Below, one piece after another: positions 9,598-18,124 of a stretch of 61,556 nt of DNA. Below the pieces are notes generated by a model, which did no database searches, was not told the origin of the DNA, and worked only from the letters and a program-made list of their open reading frames with translations. Numbering within the stretch: position 1 is the stretch's first letter; each line of letters starts with the position of its first letter. Made by a program: the position numbers and the translations under genes. Location: NCBI GenBank assembly GCA_947454485.1, contig CANGJJ010000014.1:1-61556 (forward strand), given 5' to 3'. Source of the DNA: Beijerinckiaceae bacterium. GTDB lineage: Bacteria > Pseudomonadota > Alphaproteobacteria > Rhizobiales > Beijerinckiaceae.

Positions 9598-10785
9598 ATG
9601 TCGAAGCTCACGAACGATACACGCAAACAGCTGCGCCGTCGCACCCGCCTCGTCCATGCGGGCCGCGATCCCGACCAGCAATTTGGCTTCGTCAACACGC
9701 CCATCTATCGCGGCTCGACGGTCCTCTACCCCAGCGTCGAGAGCCTCACGACGCGGGACATTCCCTATACCTATGCCACAAAGGGCACACCAACCACCCG
9801 CGCGCTCGAAGAGGCTTGGACCGAACTGGCGGGCGCGGCTGATACGGTCCTTGCGCCCTCTGGCCTTGCCGCCATCACGCTCGCCCTTCTCACCGCTCTT
9901 AAGGCCGGCGATCATCTGCTTGTCACCGACAGCGCCTATGGCCCGACGCGCCATTTCTGCGACACGGTTCTGGCACGGCTTGGCATTGAGACGACCTATT
10001 ATGATCCGCTGGTGGGCGCCGATATCGCCGCGCTGTTTCGCCCCAATACAACGGCCGTGCTGACCGAGGCGCCGGGCTCGCAAAGCTTCGAGATGCAGGA
10101 CATTCCTGCCATAGCCGCAGTGGCCCATGCGCATAAAGCCTGCGTCATCATGGATAATACCTGGGCGACGCCGCTCTTCTTCCCCCCGCATGAGCACGGC
10201 GTGGATCTCGCCATTGAGGCAGGCACCAAATATCTCTCCGGTCATTCGGATTTGCTGCTCGGCCTTGTCTCGGCCAATCGCGCTTGGGCCAAGCGCCTGC
10301 GCAACACATTCGATGCCTTTGCCATGTGCGCGGGGCCAGAGGATGCATTTTTGTGTCTGCGCGGACTGCGCAGCATGGAACTGCGCCTGCGCGAGGCCGA
10401 AAGCCAAGGCCTTGCACTGGCGCGCTGGCTGAGTGGGCGGGACGAAGTCTTGCGCGTTCTGCATCCGGCCCTGCCCTCAGATCCGGGCCACGCCATCTGG
10501 GCGCGCGACTTCAGCGGCTCGTCTGGTCTGTTCTCGGTGATCTTGAAGCCTGCATCCAGCCAAGCCGTTGCCGCCATGCTCGATGGTCTGGAGCTATTTG
10601 GCATGGGCTATTCATGGGGCGGCTTTGAAAGCCTCGTCATCCCCTTTGATTGCTCAACATATCGCACGGCCACCAAATGGGCGCCGGGAGGCCCCGCGCT
10701 GCGCTTCCAGGTGGGTTTGGAGGATCTCGAAGATCTGCAAGATGATCTCGACAAAGGCTTCGCGCGATTGAAGGCGACGAAATAG
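9598..10785 (+). CDS. metC: Cystathionine beta-lyase
   Basis: PLP-dependent enzyme of the Cys/Met metabolism family, splitting cystathionine to homocysteine, pyruvate and ammonia in the cytoplasm; 395 residues. The Schiff-base lysine is K211 in EAGTKYLSGHSD, close to K210 of the E. coli enzyme. The cofactor Asp is D186 in MDNTWAT, and the ring-stacking Tyr is Y114 (SAYGPTR). The C-terminal MGYSWGGFESL segment is typical of lyases rather than gamma-synthases. It is monocistronic, convergent with the LAB_N gene. A weak leader is present, with no obvious riboswitch. Confidence 0.93.
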   Translation: MSKLTNDTRKQLRRRTRLVHAGRDPDQQFGFVNTPIYRGSTVLYPSVESLTTRDIPYTYATKGTPTTRALEEAWTELAGAADTVLAPSGLAAITLALLTALKAGDHLLVTDSAYGPTRHFCDTVLARLGIETTYYDPLVGADIAALFRPNTTAVLTEAPGSQSFEMQDIPAIAAVAHAHKACVIMDNTWATPLFFPPHEHGVDLAIEAGTKYLSGHSDLLLGLVSANRAWAKRLRNTFDAFAMCAGPEDAFLCLRGLRSMELRLREAESQGLALARWLSGRDEVLRVLHPALPSDPGHAIWARDFSGSSGLFSVILKPASSQAVAAMLDGLELFGMGYSWGGFESLVIPFDCSTYRTATKWAPGGPALRFQVGLEDLEDLQDDLDKGFARLKATK

Positions 10786-10788
10786 ACC

Positions 10789-11133
10789 TCACGCCGAAGC
10801 GGAGGCCTTTTCGCGTTCCTCGCGACGCTCGCGCAAGACGAAGACAAGATTGCGCAAATAGATCACCACGCCCAAGCTCTGCCCCATGATGAAGACGGGG
10901 TCACGGCGATAGAGCGCGTAAACCAGCAAGAGCAATCCGCCGCTGATGGAGAGGATCCAGAAGCTGAAGGGAATGACGCTGCGCCCTGCCTTTTCGCTCG
11001 CAATCCACTGCACCAGAAAACGGCCTGTGAAGAGCGCCTGCGCAATGATGCCAACATAGGCCCACCAATCGAGGCGGGTGACGAAGACATCATAGAAATA
11101 GCCGCCGACGAAATGCCAAAGGTCTGCGATCAT
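10789..11133 (-). CDS. LAB_N-domain membrane protein
   Basis: Small inner-membrane protein of 114 residues matching the lipid-A-disaccharide synthase N-terminal (LAB_N) type, a domain found as a stand-alone protein beside envelope glycosyltransferases. Three hydrophobic helices are visible, with the conserved GRFLVQWIASEK region between the first two. The start was placed at the ATG at 11133, whose ATGA overlaps the stop of the GT2 gene; the longer frame lacks membrane character at its start. Last gene of a four-gene minus-strand operon. A role as an accessory or flippase-like subunit for the lipid-linked sugar is an inference. Confidence 0.85.
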   Translation of the reverse strand: MIADLWHFVGGYFYDVFVTRLDWWAYVGIIAQALFTGRFLVQWIASEKAGRSVIPFSFWILSISGGLLLLVYALYRRDPVFIMGQSLGVVIYLRNLVFVLRERREEREKASASA

Positions 11134-11873
11134 GACGAAGACACCTCTTGCGCGACCGGCACGCGCTTGCGCCGCCGGATCAGCCAATTGACGCCCATCA
11201 GATCGACGATGCCGACCCACAGACGATCAAAGAAGCCATAGTTGGACACACCCGAATGACGGGGACGATCAATCACATCCACATAGGCAAGCTCATAGCC
11301 TTCGCGCCGCACAAGCGCAGGCATGAAGCGATGCAGCGCATCGAAATAGGGCAGAGCGAGATAGACATCACGCGGAAAACATTTAAAGCCGCAGCCCGTA
11401 TCGCGCGTACCATCCTGCAACACAAAATTGCGCACCTTATTGGCAACGCGTGATTGGAAGCGCTTGAAGGCCGTGTCTTTGCGGCCAACGCGCTGCCCCT
11501 GCACCAGGCCGCAGCGCGAGCCAGCGCCCTCAAGCGCGCGCAGGAAAGACGGCATGAAGGAGGGGTCGTTCTGGCCATCACCATCAATCGTGATGATGAC
11601 AGGCGCGCGAGCAGCACGAACGCCCGTGCGCACAGCCGCCGACTGGCCACAAGACTGCGCATGTTCGATGAGGCGCAGCCAAGGGCGCGTCTGCATCAAG
11701 CCGCGCACTTGCTGCGCGGTCGTGTCAGTCGAGCCATCATTGATATAGATGATCTCGAAGGGGCCATTGGGGGTCAAAGCTGCTTCAATCTCGGCGACAA
11801 CAGGGGCGATATTGCCCGCCTCATTGCGCGCTGGAATGATGACAGCGACACGCGGTTGCATTGTCTCGCTCAT
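11130..11873 (-). CDS. Family 2 glycosyltransferase, DPM1/ArnC-like
   Basis: Predicted to transfer a sugar from a nucleotide donor to a polyprenyl phosphate on the cytoplasmic face. The GT-A fold motifs are IPARNEAGNI at the N-terminus, INDGSTDTT, and the metal/donor Asp motif DGDGQNDPS. Unlike ArnC it has no pair of C-terminal membrane helices; only a weakly hydrophobic patch (LWVGIVDLMGVNWLI) near the end. Two starts are possible: a GTG at 11885 overlapping the PAP2 stop (GTGA), or the ATG at 11873 used here, which has GAG-rich sequence before it. It would supply the lipid-linked donor for the GT39 enzyme of the same operon. Confidence 0.9.
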   Translation of the reverse strand: MSETMQPRVAVIIPARNEAGNIAPVVAEIEAALTPNGPFEIIYINDGSTDTTAQQVRGLMQTRPWLRLIEHAQSCGQSAAVRTGVRAARAPVIITIDGDGQNDPSFMPSFLRALEGAGSRCGLVQGQRVGRKDTAFKRFQSRVANKVRNFVLQDGTRDTGCGFKCFPRDVYLALPYFDALHRFMPALVRREGYELAYVDVIDRPRHSGVSNYGFFDRLWVGIVDLMGVNWLIRRRKRVPVAQEVSSS

Positions 11874-11881
11874 AGATGATC

Positions 11882-12676
11882 TCACGAATTAAAGACCCGC
11901 GCGAGCGCAGGCCAAACCTTGCCCGCACCGCGCAAGCGCGGCCCTGCAGGCGTGTGACGGAATGCAATGCCACGGCGCGCAAAAGCACGGCGCAGCAAAA
12001 TGGCGCAGAGGGAGCCGATCACGGCGCCCACCAAAACATCGCTCGGATAGTGAGCTGAAATGACCACGCGCGACACGCCGACCATGACAGCGACAAAGAC
12101 AAAGGCCCAGCGCCAGCGCGGCATCAAATAGGACAGTGCCAGAGCGGTTGCAAAAGCCGTGATCGAATGACCCGAGGGCATGCTCGCATAGCGCGAGCTC
12201 ATCGCGAACATGTCAAAATGAAAGGGGCCCACGACATCAATCAAGGAGGGGCGCGCACGACCAAACAGATGTTTCAAGACCTGACTGGCGATGCCAGACA
12301 CAGCATTGACGATAAGCACAAAGCCCGCGCGCTCAGCCACAAACAAACAGGCCCGATCAAAGGTCGCACCCTGCCCGCGCTTGCGCAGCAAAAGAGCGGC
12401 CAGAAGAATGATCGTGCTCGCAGCGAAAATATAGCCCGAGGCACCAATGCGCGTGACATAGCCAAAGACGGCATAGACCCAAGCGGGAAAGCCATTCATC
12501 GCGCGCGCAATGGCCTCATCGCCCTGCACAGCCACCACCAAGGCGAGGACAGCAAGACCCAGCACCACAATAGCATCAAGCCGGCGCAAAGCTTCATCGC
12601 GATGCACAGCGCGCGGATTGCGCCAGCGCGCAACAAAGTTGCGGCGGGCTTGATGAAGGCGCTGGCTGGTGGTCAT
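11882..12676 (-). CDS. PAP2-family membrane phosphatase
   Basis: Inner-membrane lipid phosphatase of 264 residues. All three PAP2 motifs are intact: K135-x6-R142-P143, PSGH at 167-170, and S202-R203-x5-H209-x3-D213. About six membrane segments surround them. Candidate substrates are lipid A phosphate (LpxE/LpxF-like) or undecaprenyl pyrophosphate; the position between a GT39 and a GT2 gene favours lipid A or glycolipid remodelling. Its ATG overlaps the GT39 stop by four bases (ATGA). Confidence 0.93.
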   Translation of the reverse strand: MTTSQRLHQARRNFVARWRNPRAVHRDEALRRLDAIVVLGLAVLALVVAVQGDEAIARAMNGFPAWVYAVFGYVTRIGASGYIFAASTIILLAALLLRKRGQGATFDRACLFVAERAGFVLIVNAVSGIASQVLKHLFGRARPSLIDVVGPFHFDMFAMSSRYASMPSGHSITAFATALALSYLMPRWRWAFVFVAVMVGVSRVVISAHYPSDVLVGAVIGSLCAILLRRAFARRGIAFRHTPAGPRLRGAGKVWPALARVFNS

Positions 12677-14388
12677 GGCTGACCTCCGCGCACATAAATG
12701 CCCATATCGAGCTTGCGCCCGCCATTGAGATTGACGCCCAACACGCGCTCTTGCAGCTGCACTTTGGAGGCTGTCTCACCCAAGGCGGCTTTAAAGGCCT
12801 CTTCCTCGCGGGACGAGACAAAAGCGATGCGGCAGGTGCCGTCTTTCAAGAAAGCTCCTGCCTGCGCGCCATCTGCCATCACAATGTCTGTGCGGGTCAG
12901 GAAGACGAGGCTTGGCTCGCGATAGCCCACCGTTGCGGGGGCAAGCGAGCGGCAGTTGGTCGCGACTTCAGCTTGCGCACGCGCATGAGCCAAGCGCGGC
13001 GACAGCGAGTAAGTATCAAAGACAGGCCCCGTCAGAATACCGCCATAGACCATGACGAAGCTGAAGAAGGCGAGGACCGCACCGCCGGGCACCAAGCGCC
13101 CCTCTTCACCCCGGCGAATAGCGATCGACATGCGCCACGCCTGCCACAAGACAAAAGGCGTCGTTGCATAAAAGAGCGCACCAGCAGGCGCACCCAGAAC
13201 AACGGGACCAACGAGGCCAACGAGCACCAGCACAAGCGCAATGCCCGGAACCAGCCAGAGAATGTGACGCCAACGCGTATTGAGTGCGAGGGCCTGCTTC
13301 TCGAGTGCATAGGCGGTCAGAATGGCAATGGCCGGATAAGCTGGCAGCACATAATGGGGCAGCTTGGTGGGGACCAACTCAAACAAGAGCCAAACGGGAA
13401 TGATCCACGCCAGCAAGAAAGCCACAGCTGGATCGCGGCGCATCTTCCACGCGAAAGGTACAGCCAGTGCTGCGAGCGGCGACATCGGCCAAGCTGTGAC
13501 AAAGAAGGCGAGCAGATAAGTGCCGGGCGGTGCGCCATGCGCCTCCTGACCCGACTGCACTTTGCTCATCATGTCAGCGCCAAGCGAGTCTCGCAGAAAC
13601 TCGCCCTGCGTTGCCTCCATGATCAGATAGAACCAGGGCGAGACAATCGCCACGCACAGAAGAATGCCGACGATGGGTTTGAGCCCCTTCAGCCATCCAG
13701 CAGAACGCGCATAAAGGCCCAGCGCCAAAGCAGCGAAGGCTGGCACCATCGGCGTGATCGGCCCTTTGACCAGAATGCCGATGCCAAGCGCCGCCCAGAA
13801 GATGGCAGCCAATCCCCACAGACGAGCTGCGCTGAGAAGCTCTTTGCCGCGCGTCATCCAGAGCCGCGCAAGGACACCCATGGCGACAGTGACGGTTGCA
13901 GTGACGACGGCATCTGTTTTGGCAAGTCGCGCCTCGACGCCGAGCAGAATAGTCGAGGCCATGAAGAGCGCGGCGATGAGGGCAGCCCCCTCGCAGACAA
14001 GCGCGCGCGCAGCCCACCATGTGAAGACAACGGTTGCGATGGCACCGAACAAAGAGGGCAAACGATAGAGCCAGATCTTGGTGCGCGCTTCAGACACGCC
14101 CAGCCATTCACCAACCGTCACCGCGCTGGCCTGCATCCAATAGACGCCAACAGGCTTTTTGTTGCGGGCCTCTGTCTGGAAGCGGATCGCGACAAAATCG
14201 CCGCTCTCCAGCATCTGTTTGGTGGCCTGCGCAAAGCGCGGCTCATCACGATCCATCGGCTGCAGGGTGGAGAAGCCGGGCAGAAAAAAGGCCAGCGAGA
14301 CGAGCACGATCAATAGCGCGAGAATTCGCTGCTGATGCACCTGCCCGGCGCTCAATCGCCCGGGCTGCAAATGGTCTGTAAAGCTCAT
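12673..14388 (-). CDS. Family 39 glycosyltransferase, ArnT/Rgt-like
   Basis: Large inner-membrane transferase (571 residues, about twelve helices) that uses polyprenyl-phosphate sugars on the periplasmic side. The catalytic acidic pair D48-E49 lies in the first periplasmic loop (PMDRDEPRFA), and the following NKKPVGVYW motif is characteristic of ArnT-type enzymes. A periplasmic C-terminal domain follows the membrane part. First gene of the operon GT39-PAP2-GT2-LAB_N, all joined by overlaps. In rhizobia related enzymes (Rgt) add galacturonic acid to lipopolysaccharide; ArnT adds aminoarabinose. Which sugar is used here is open. Confidence 0.92.
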   Translation of the reverse strand: MSFTDHLQPGRLSAGQVHQQRILALLIVLVSLAFFLPGFSTLQPMDRDEPRFAQATKQMLESGDFVAIRFQTEARNKKPVGVYWMQASAVTVGEWLGVSEARTKIWLYRLPSLFGAIATVVFTWWAARALVCEGAALIAALFMASTILLGVEARLAKTDAVVTATVTVAMGVLARLWMTRGKELLSAARLWGLAAIFWAALGIGILVKGPITPMVPAFAALALGLYARSAGWLKGLKPIVGILLCVAIVSPWFYLIMEATQGEFLRDSLGADMMSKVQSGQEAHGAPPGTYLLAFFVTAWPMSPLAALAVPFAWKMRRDPAVAFLLAWIIPVWLLFELVPTKLPHYVLPAYPAIAILTAYALEKQALALNTRWRHILWLVPGIALVLVLVGLVGPVVLGAPAGALFYATTPFVLWQAWRMSIAIRRGEEGRLVPGGAVLAFFSFVMVYGGILTGPVFDTYSLSPRLAHARAQAEVATNCRSLAPATVGYREPSLVFLTRTDIVMADGAQAGAFLKDGTCRIAFVSSREEEAFKAALGETASKVQLQERVLGVNLNGGRKLDMGIYVRGGQP

Positions 14389-14469
14389 CGTGTGGAATCA
14401 GCCTGGGGCCCGGTTTGGCCCGCCTCGGGGCCAGTGCCTTTTAGGCCCTGCGGGCGGCAGGGGCAAGGA

Positions 14470-15261
14470 TCAGGGGCCGCGCCAGAGCCCCTGATCGCGC
14501 AGAAAAGGCACGACGGCGGCATCAAATCCGGCGGGGTCTTCGATGACGCAGGCATGACCCGTCCCCGCCAGCATATGATGGCGAGCACCGGGCACGAGGG
14601 AGGCGGTCAGTCGCCCCCGCTCCAGCGAGCCATCAAATTCGCCATTCACCACCATGGTGGGCACTTTGAGCCCCGGCAGGCGGGCGGTCATATCCGTCCC
14701 CGCGCGGGAGCGAAACACCTGACAGATCCCGGCCGCCGACATCTCCCCCGCCCGGTCGATGAACTGCGACAGCGCCCAAGCCCCCGTCTTGCTCTGCGCA
14801 AAGCCCGGCCCCGTATAGCTCTCCATCAGTCCCAGAATATCTTGGCCCAGCGTCGCTTGGCGGACCTTGGCCGTAATTGCCTCCACATGGGTGGGGCCGC
14901 TGGGGGAGCCGCCCACCAGAACCACGGCTTTGGTCATCTGCGGATGGTCGAGCGCGGTCAGAAGGCAAATCCCGGAGCCAACGCTCACCCCCATGAAAAT
15001 GGCCTGACTGACGCCCTCTTGCGCCAATACCCCCAGCACATCCTCTTTCAGAGTGCTCAGTGGATAGGGCTCCTCCACCACCTGCGAGAGGCCATAGGAG
15101 CGCAGGTCAATATTGATGACCTTGTAAAAGCCCGAATAGCGCGCGGCCTGATACATCCACAAACGCCGGTCGAAGGGATTGGCGTGAATGAGCACCATAG
15201 GCTCGCCCTCGCCGCTCACCTCGTAATGGATGCGCACCCCCGTGCTCGTGCAATAAGGCAT
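14470..15261 (-). CDS. Alpha/beta hydrolase
   Basis: Soluble serine hydrolase of 263 residues. The nucleophile elbow is G91-V-S93-V-G95, the acid is probably D210 (GEFD) and the base H236 (GTGHACV), all in the expected order; the HANPF segment near residue 26 supplies the oxyanion hole. The frame is open for 118 more codons upstream, but these are antisense to the divergent monooxygenase gene; the ATG at 15261 has a strong GGGGAGG. Together with the divergent flavoenzyme it suggests an ester, lactone or C-C bond hydrolysis step in an unassigned degradation route. Confidence 0.88.
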   Translation of the reverse strand: MPYCTSTGVRIHYEVSGEGEPMVLIHANPFDRRLWMYQAARYSGFYKVINIDLRSYGLSQVVEEPYPLSTLKEDVLGVLAQEGVSQAIFMGVSVGSGICLLTALDHPQMTKAVVLVGGSPSGPTHVEAITAKVRQATLGQDILGLMESYTGPGFAQSKTGAWALSQFIDRAGEMSAAGICQVFRSRAGTDMTARLPGLKVPTMVVNGEFDGSLERGRLTASLVPGARHHMLAGTGHACVIEDPAGFDAAVVPFLRDQGLWRGP

Positions 15262-15354
15262 GGACAGTCCTCCCCGGATCCGCCCCAGCTTAAGCACCCC
15301 AGCCCCATTGACCAGCCCCCCATTTGCGCCAAAATGCATCTCGGAGGAAACACA

Positions 15355-16542
15355 ATGCTGACGAGACCCGAGGCTGGGCGCGACCATGCGCGCGCCGCAC
15401 GCAATCTCATACCGCTGATTGAGGCTGCAGCACCCCGCATCGAGAGCGAAGGCGGACTGCCCGATGATCTGCTCAGCGCGCTCCATCATGAGCGCCTCTT
15501 CCATATGCTCGTCCCCAAAGATGTCGGCGGAGAAGAAGTCGATCTCCTGACCTTCTTCCGCGCCGTGGAGGCGGTCGCCTCTGCTGATGCGAGCGCAGGC
15601 TGGTGTGTGGGCCAAGGCTGCGGCGTCTCTATGGCGTCAGCCTATCTCGACCGCGCTGTGGCGCGCGAGATCTTCGATGGCCCGCAAGCCGTCGTGGCCT
15701 CGGGCCCCAACAATCGCAATGCGCGCGCGGTGAAGACCAAAGACGGCTATCGCGTCACCGCCAAATGGACCTTTGCCAGCGGCAGCCGTCACTCGACCTG
15801 GCTCGGCGGTCATGCGCTCGTTTATGACGAAGAGGGAACACAGCTCAAAACCAAAGAGGGCAAGCCTGTTGAGCGCACCATGCTCTTTCACAAGAGCAAA
15901 GCCCATATCACCAATGACTGGGAGGTCATGGGTCTGCGCGGTACAGGCAGTGACAGCTATGAAGTCACGGATCTCTTCGTGCCGGATGAGCATTCATTCA
16001 CGCGCGACAGTGTGGCCGACAGGCGCGTCTCCTCACCGCTCTATAATCACTTCACGGGCTTCAATATCTTCGGCTTGAGTTTTGCGGCTGTGTCACTGGG
16101 CATTGCGCGCGCAACGCTCGATGCTTTCATCACACTCGCCGCCAAAAAGTCGCCGCAATCGGCGCAGGGCCAATATACGCTCGCAGAAAATGCGGTGATC
16201 CAATCGAAAGTCGCATTGGCAGAGGCGCGTCTGCGCTCAGCGCGCGGCTTTGTGCTGGATGTCTATGGGCGGCTGTGGGAACAGGCTGAACATGATCAGC
16301 CCTTTTCGCTGCAGGACAAGGCTGAGATGCGTCTGGCCTCAACTTTTGCGATGAATGAGGGCCGCGAGATCGTGGACTTTGCCTATCATGCTGCGGGCGG
16401 CACTGCGGTGTTCCAGAAGAACCCCTTTGAGCGCCGCTTCCGCGATATCAATTGCGCCTCACAGCAAGGACAAGCCTCACCTGCAAATTTCGAACTGATC
16501 GGTCAGGTCTTCCTGGGTCAACAACCCAAGGGGCGCATCTAA
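15355..16542 (+). CDS. Acyl-CoA dehydrogenase-fold flavoprotein (HsaA/DszC-like monooxygenase)
   Basis: Protein of 395 residues with the acyl-CoA dehydrogenase fold. The features resemble the group D flavin monooxygenases rather than true dehydrogenases: an N-terminal EGGLPDDLLSALHHERLF region, the ADASAGWC motif, a short middle barrel with WTFASGSRHSTW, and DWEVMGLRGTGSDSYEV. I see no catalytic Glu typical of acyl-CoA dehydrogenases. Such enzymes hydroxylate aromatics with reduced flavin from a separate reductase, which is not adjacent here. The open frame begins 340 codons earlier, but the ATG at 15355 has CGGAGGA at ideal spacing. Divergent from the alpha/beta hydrolase. Confidence 0.85.
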   Translation: MLTRPEAGRDHARAARNLIPLIEAAAPRIESEGGLPDDLLSALHHERLFHMLVPKDVGGEEVDLLTFFRAVEAVASADASAGWCVGQGCGVSMASAYLDRAVAREIFDGPQAVVASGPNNRNARAVKTKDGYRVTAKWTFASGSRHSTWLGGHALVYDEEGTQLKTKEGKPVERTMLFHKSKAHITNDWEVMGLRGTGSDSYEVTDLFVPDEHSFTRDSVADRRVSSPLYNHFTGFNIFGLSFAAVSLGIARATLDAFITLAAKKSPQSAQGQYTLAENAVIQSKVALAEARLRSARGFVLDVYGRLWEQAEHDQPFSLQDKAEMRLASTFAMNEGREIVDFAYHAAGGTAVFQKNPFERRFRDINCASQQGQASPANFELIGQVFLGQQPKGRI

Positions 16543-17079
16543 TCAGGGTTCTTGCGCATCGATAAGCACAAAGGCAATGCGGCAAGGCTCAGTGCCGCGA
16601 TTGACCCATGCATGATTGGTGCCCTGCTGCACCAAAACATCACCAGCCTTCATATGGATTTCAGTGTCATCCAGCAGCATGTCGATCTCGCCTTCCATGA
16701 TGATGGCATAATCGATGGTGCGCGTTGCATGCATCAAAGGATGGCGCGGCGGCATATGGCGCTTGGGTGTTGAGGCACCATGCTGGGCGTGATGATAATC
16801 AAGCGGAAGATCATCGACCTCTTTAGGTGTTGGCGGAATATCCACAATGCGGAAGATTGAGCCACCTGCAGGGGGAGCAACGCTGACTTTCACCTGAGCA
16901 CGGTCGGCGGGGCCAGCAATATCGGCAGGCGATTCCTGCGTCACCCACAACAGACGCGAGACCGTTTTGCGGCCTTCGCGCGTCACTTTGTTGGGGTTGG
17001 GGCCGTCAAACAAGACCACGGCCTTGCCGCTCTCATCCACAGTGGTGACAACGCGGCGCACATCTTCACTCAATGCCAT
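16543..17079 (-). CDS. Cupin-domain protein
   Basis: Small beta-barrel protein, 178 residues, with one C-terminal cupin fold (about residues 105-175). The motif 1 region contains H-rich strands (HATRTIDYAIIMEGEI), and motif 2 reads GDVLVQQGTNHAW. The N-terminal 100 residues look like a second degenerate barrel. Homologues are often annotated as cupins near aromatic degradation genes; no reaction can be assigned. The ATG at 17079 has GGGAGGG just upstream; the frame before it lacks support. It ends directly after the flavoenzyme gene (convergent, no gap) and is divergent from the PanB-like gene. Confidence 0.82.
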   Translation of the reverse strand: MALSEDVRRVVTTVDESGKAVVLFDGPNPNKVTREGRKTVSRLLWVTQESPADIAGPADRAQVKVSVAPPAGGSIFRIVDIPPTPKEVDDLPLDYHHAQHGASTPKRHMPPRHPLMHATRTIDYAIIMEGEIDMLLDDTEIHMKAGDVLVQQGTNHAWVNRGTEPCRIAFVLIDAQEP

Positions 17080-17132
17080 CAGGCCCTCCCCTATTTTCGC
17101 GACAAGAGACCTTTTGCGTTTGAGCCTGTCAA

Positions 17133-17168
17133 CTCTCGGCTGACGGGCTGGACCAAGAGGGCCGAGAG
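17133..17168. promoter_or_regulatory. Inverted repeat in cupin/PanB-like divergent gap
   Basis: CTCTCGGC (17133-17140) and GCCGAGAG (17161-17168) form a perfect 8-bp inverted repeat with a 20-base spacer. It is in the 230-base divergent region between the cupin (starts 17079, minus) and the PanB-like gene (starts 17310, plus). It may be an operator or looped site; two TTGAC-type -35-like hexamers occur further right (17216, 17229), but no convincing -10. Confidence 0.3.
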
Positions 17169-17309
17169 CGCACACACCAAATCATAGCCCCCGTTCCGGC
17201 CAAGACTGTCGCCATTGACGTGGGCCAATTGACCGCGCAATAACCTCCCATTCGCCCTGCGGCAGAACCCCGAGCGCTACAAAAAAGGCGCAATTCGAGT
17301 GAGGACAAG

Positions 17310-18122
17310 ATGAGCAACGACCCCGTCACCATCCCTATGCTGCAACAGATGAAGCGCGACGGGATCAAGAGCGCGGGCGTTGTCGCATGGGACTACCCCA
17401 CCACCCGATTTGCTGAGATGGCCGGCGTTGATTTTGTCTCCATCGGTGACAGCGTGGGCGCCAATCTGTGGGGGCATACCAATCCGCTGCAAGTCACGCT
17501 CGACGAGATCCTCGTCTGCTGCAAAGCCGTGCGTCGCGCCGCGACACGCGTTCTGGTCTCCTGCGATATGCCTTACGGTCCATTGCAAGAGGGCATCGAC
17601 AGCGCCCTCAAGGCCGCTGTGCGCATCGTCAAGGAAGGCGGTGCAGATATGATCAAGCTCGATGCTGCTGCTGATTTTCCCGATGCTGTTCGCGCACTCA
17701 CCCGCGCTGGTATTCCGGTCTTCGCGCAGTTTGGTTTGACGCCCCAAACTGCCATGCGTCTTGGCATTCCCTATAGCGCCCAAAATTCCAGCTCTGCGCA
17801 GGCAACCTCTGAAGCTGCCGCCAAGCTCGTTGAAGAAGCCAAGATGCTCGAAGAGGCTGGCGCTGTCGCGCTCGACTTCACCAATTCCGGTCCCGTCGCT
17901 GGCAAGGCCGTAGTGGATGCCGTCAAGATCCCCGTCATCGGCGGCTTTGGTGGCGGGCCTTGGCTTGATGGGCGTGTGCGACTGGCGCAGACCGTTCTTG
18001 GCTATGGCGAGAAATGGATCGACAGCAAAACCGACACTTATTTCAACACAGCGCGCGGCACGATTGATGCCTTTGGTGCGCTGGTGGCGGATATTCGCGC
18101 CGGCAAACAGATCAAGGGCTGA
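17310..18122 (+). CDS. PanB-like aldolase (ketopantoate hydroxymethyltransferase family)
   Basis: Protein of 270 residues with the PEP-mutase/PanB barrel. The metal ligands of PanB are kept: D47 (IGDSVG) and D86 (CDMPYG), as is K116. Three E. coli PanB positions differ by my alignment: E114 is D118, H136 of GHLGLTPQ is Q140 (AQFGLTPQ), and the catalytic E181 is D189 (ALDF). The family-typical gly-tyr-lys-val-gln loop is replaced by IPYSAQNSSSAQ. This argues for a different aldol substrate rather than pantothenate synthesis. The following hydrolase starts two bases after its stop. GAGTGAGGACAAG before the ATG is a good ribosome site. Confidence 0.82.
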   Translation: MSNDPVTIPMLQQMKRDGIKSAGVVAWDYPTTRFAEMAGVDFVSIGDSVGANLWGHTNPLQVTLDEILVCCKAVRRAATRVLVSCDMPYGPLQEGIDSALKAAVRIVKEGGADMIKLDAAADFPDAVRALTRAGIPVFAQFGLTPQTAMRLGIPYSAQNSSSAQATSEAAAKLVEEAKMLEEAGAVALDFTNSGPVAGKAVVDAVKIPVIGGFGGGPWLDGRVRLAQTVLGYGEKWIDSKTDTYFNTARGTIDAFGALVADIRAGKQIKG

Positions 18123-18124
18123 TC

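Noticed and set aside
12751-14316. 521-codon open frame on plus, opposite to the GT39 gene
   Set aside because: Composition is rich in Arg, His, Gln and Asp as expected for the complement of a membrane-protein gene, with no domain or ribosome site; the minus-strand frame is a clear ArnT-like protein.
14335-15354. 340-codon upstream extension of the flavoenzyme gene
   Set aside because: It is antisense to the alpha/beta hydrolase and lacks any family similarity; the ATG at 15355 has an ideal ribosome site.
17216-17260. Sigma-70 promoter for the PanB-like gene
   Set aside because: Two TTGAC hexamers exist, but no acceptable -10 lies 16-18 bases after either.
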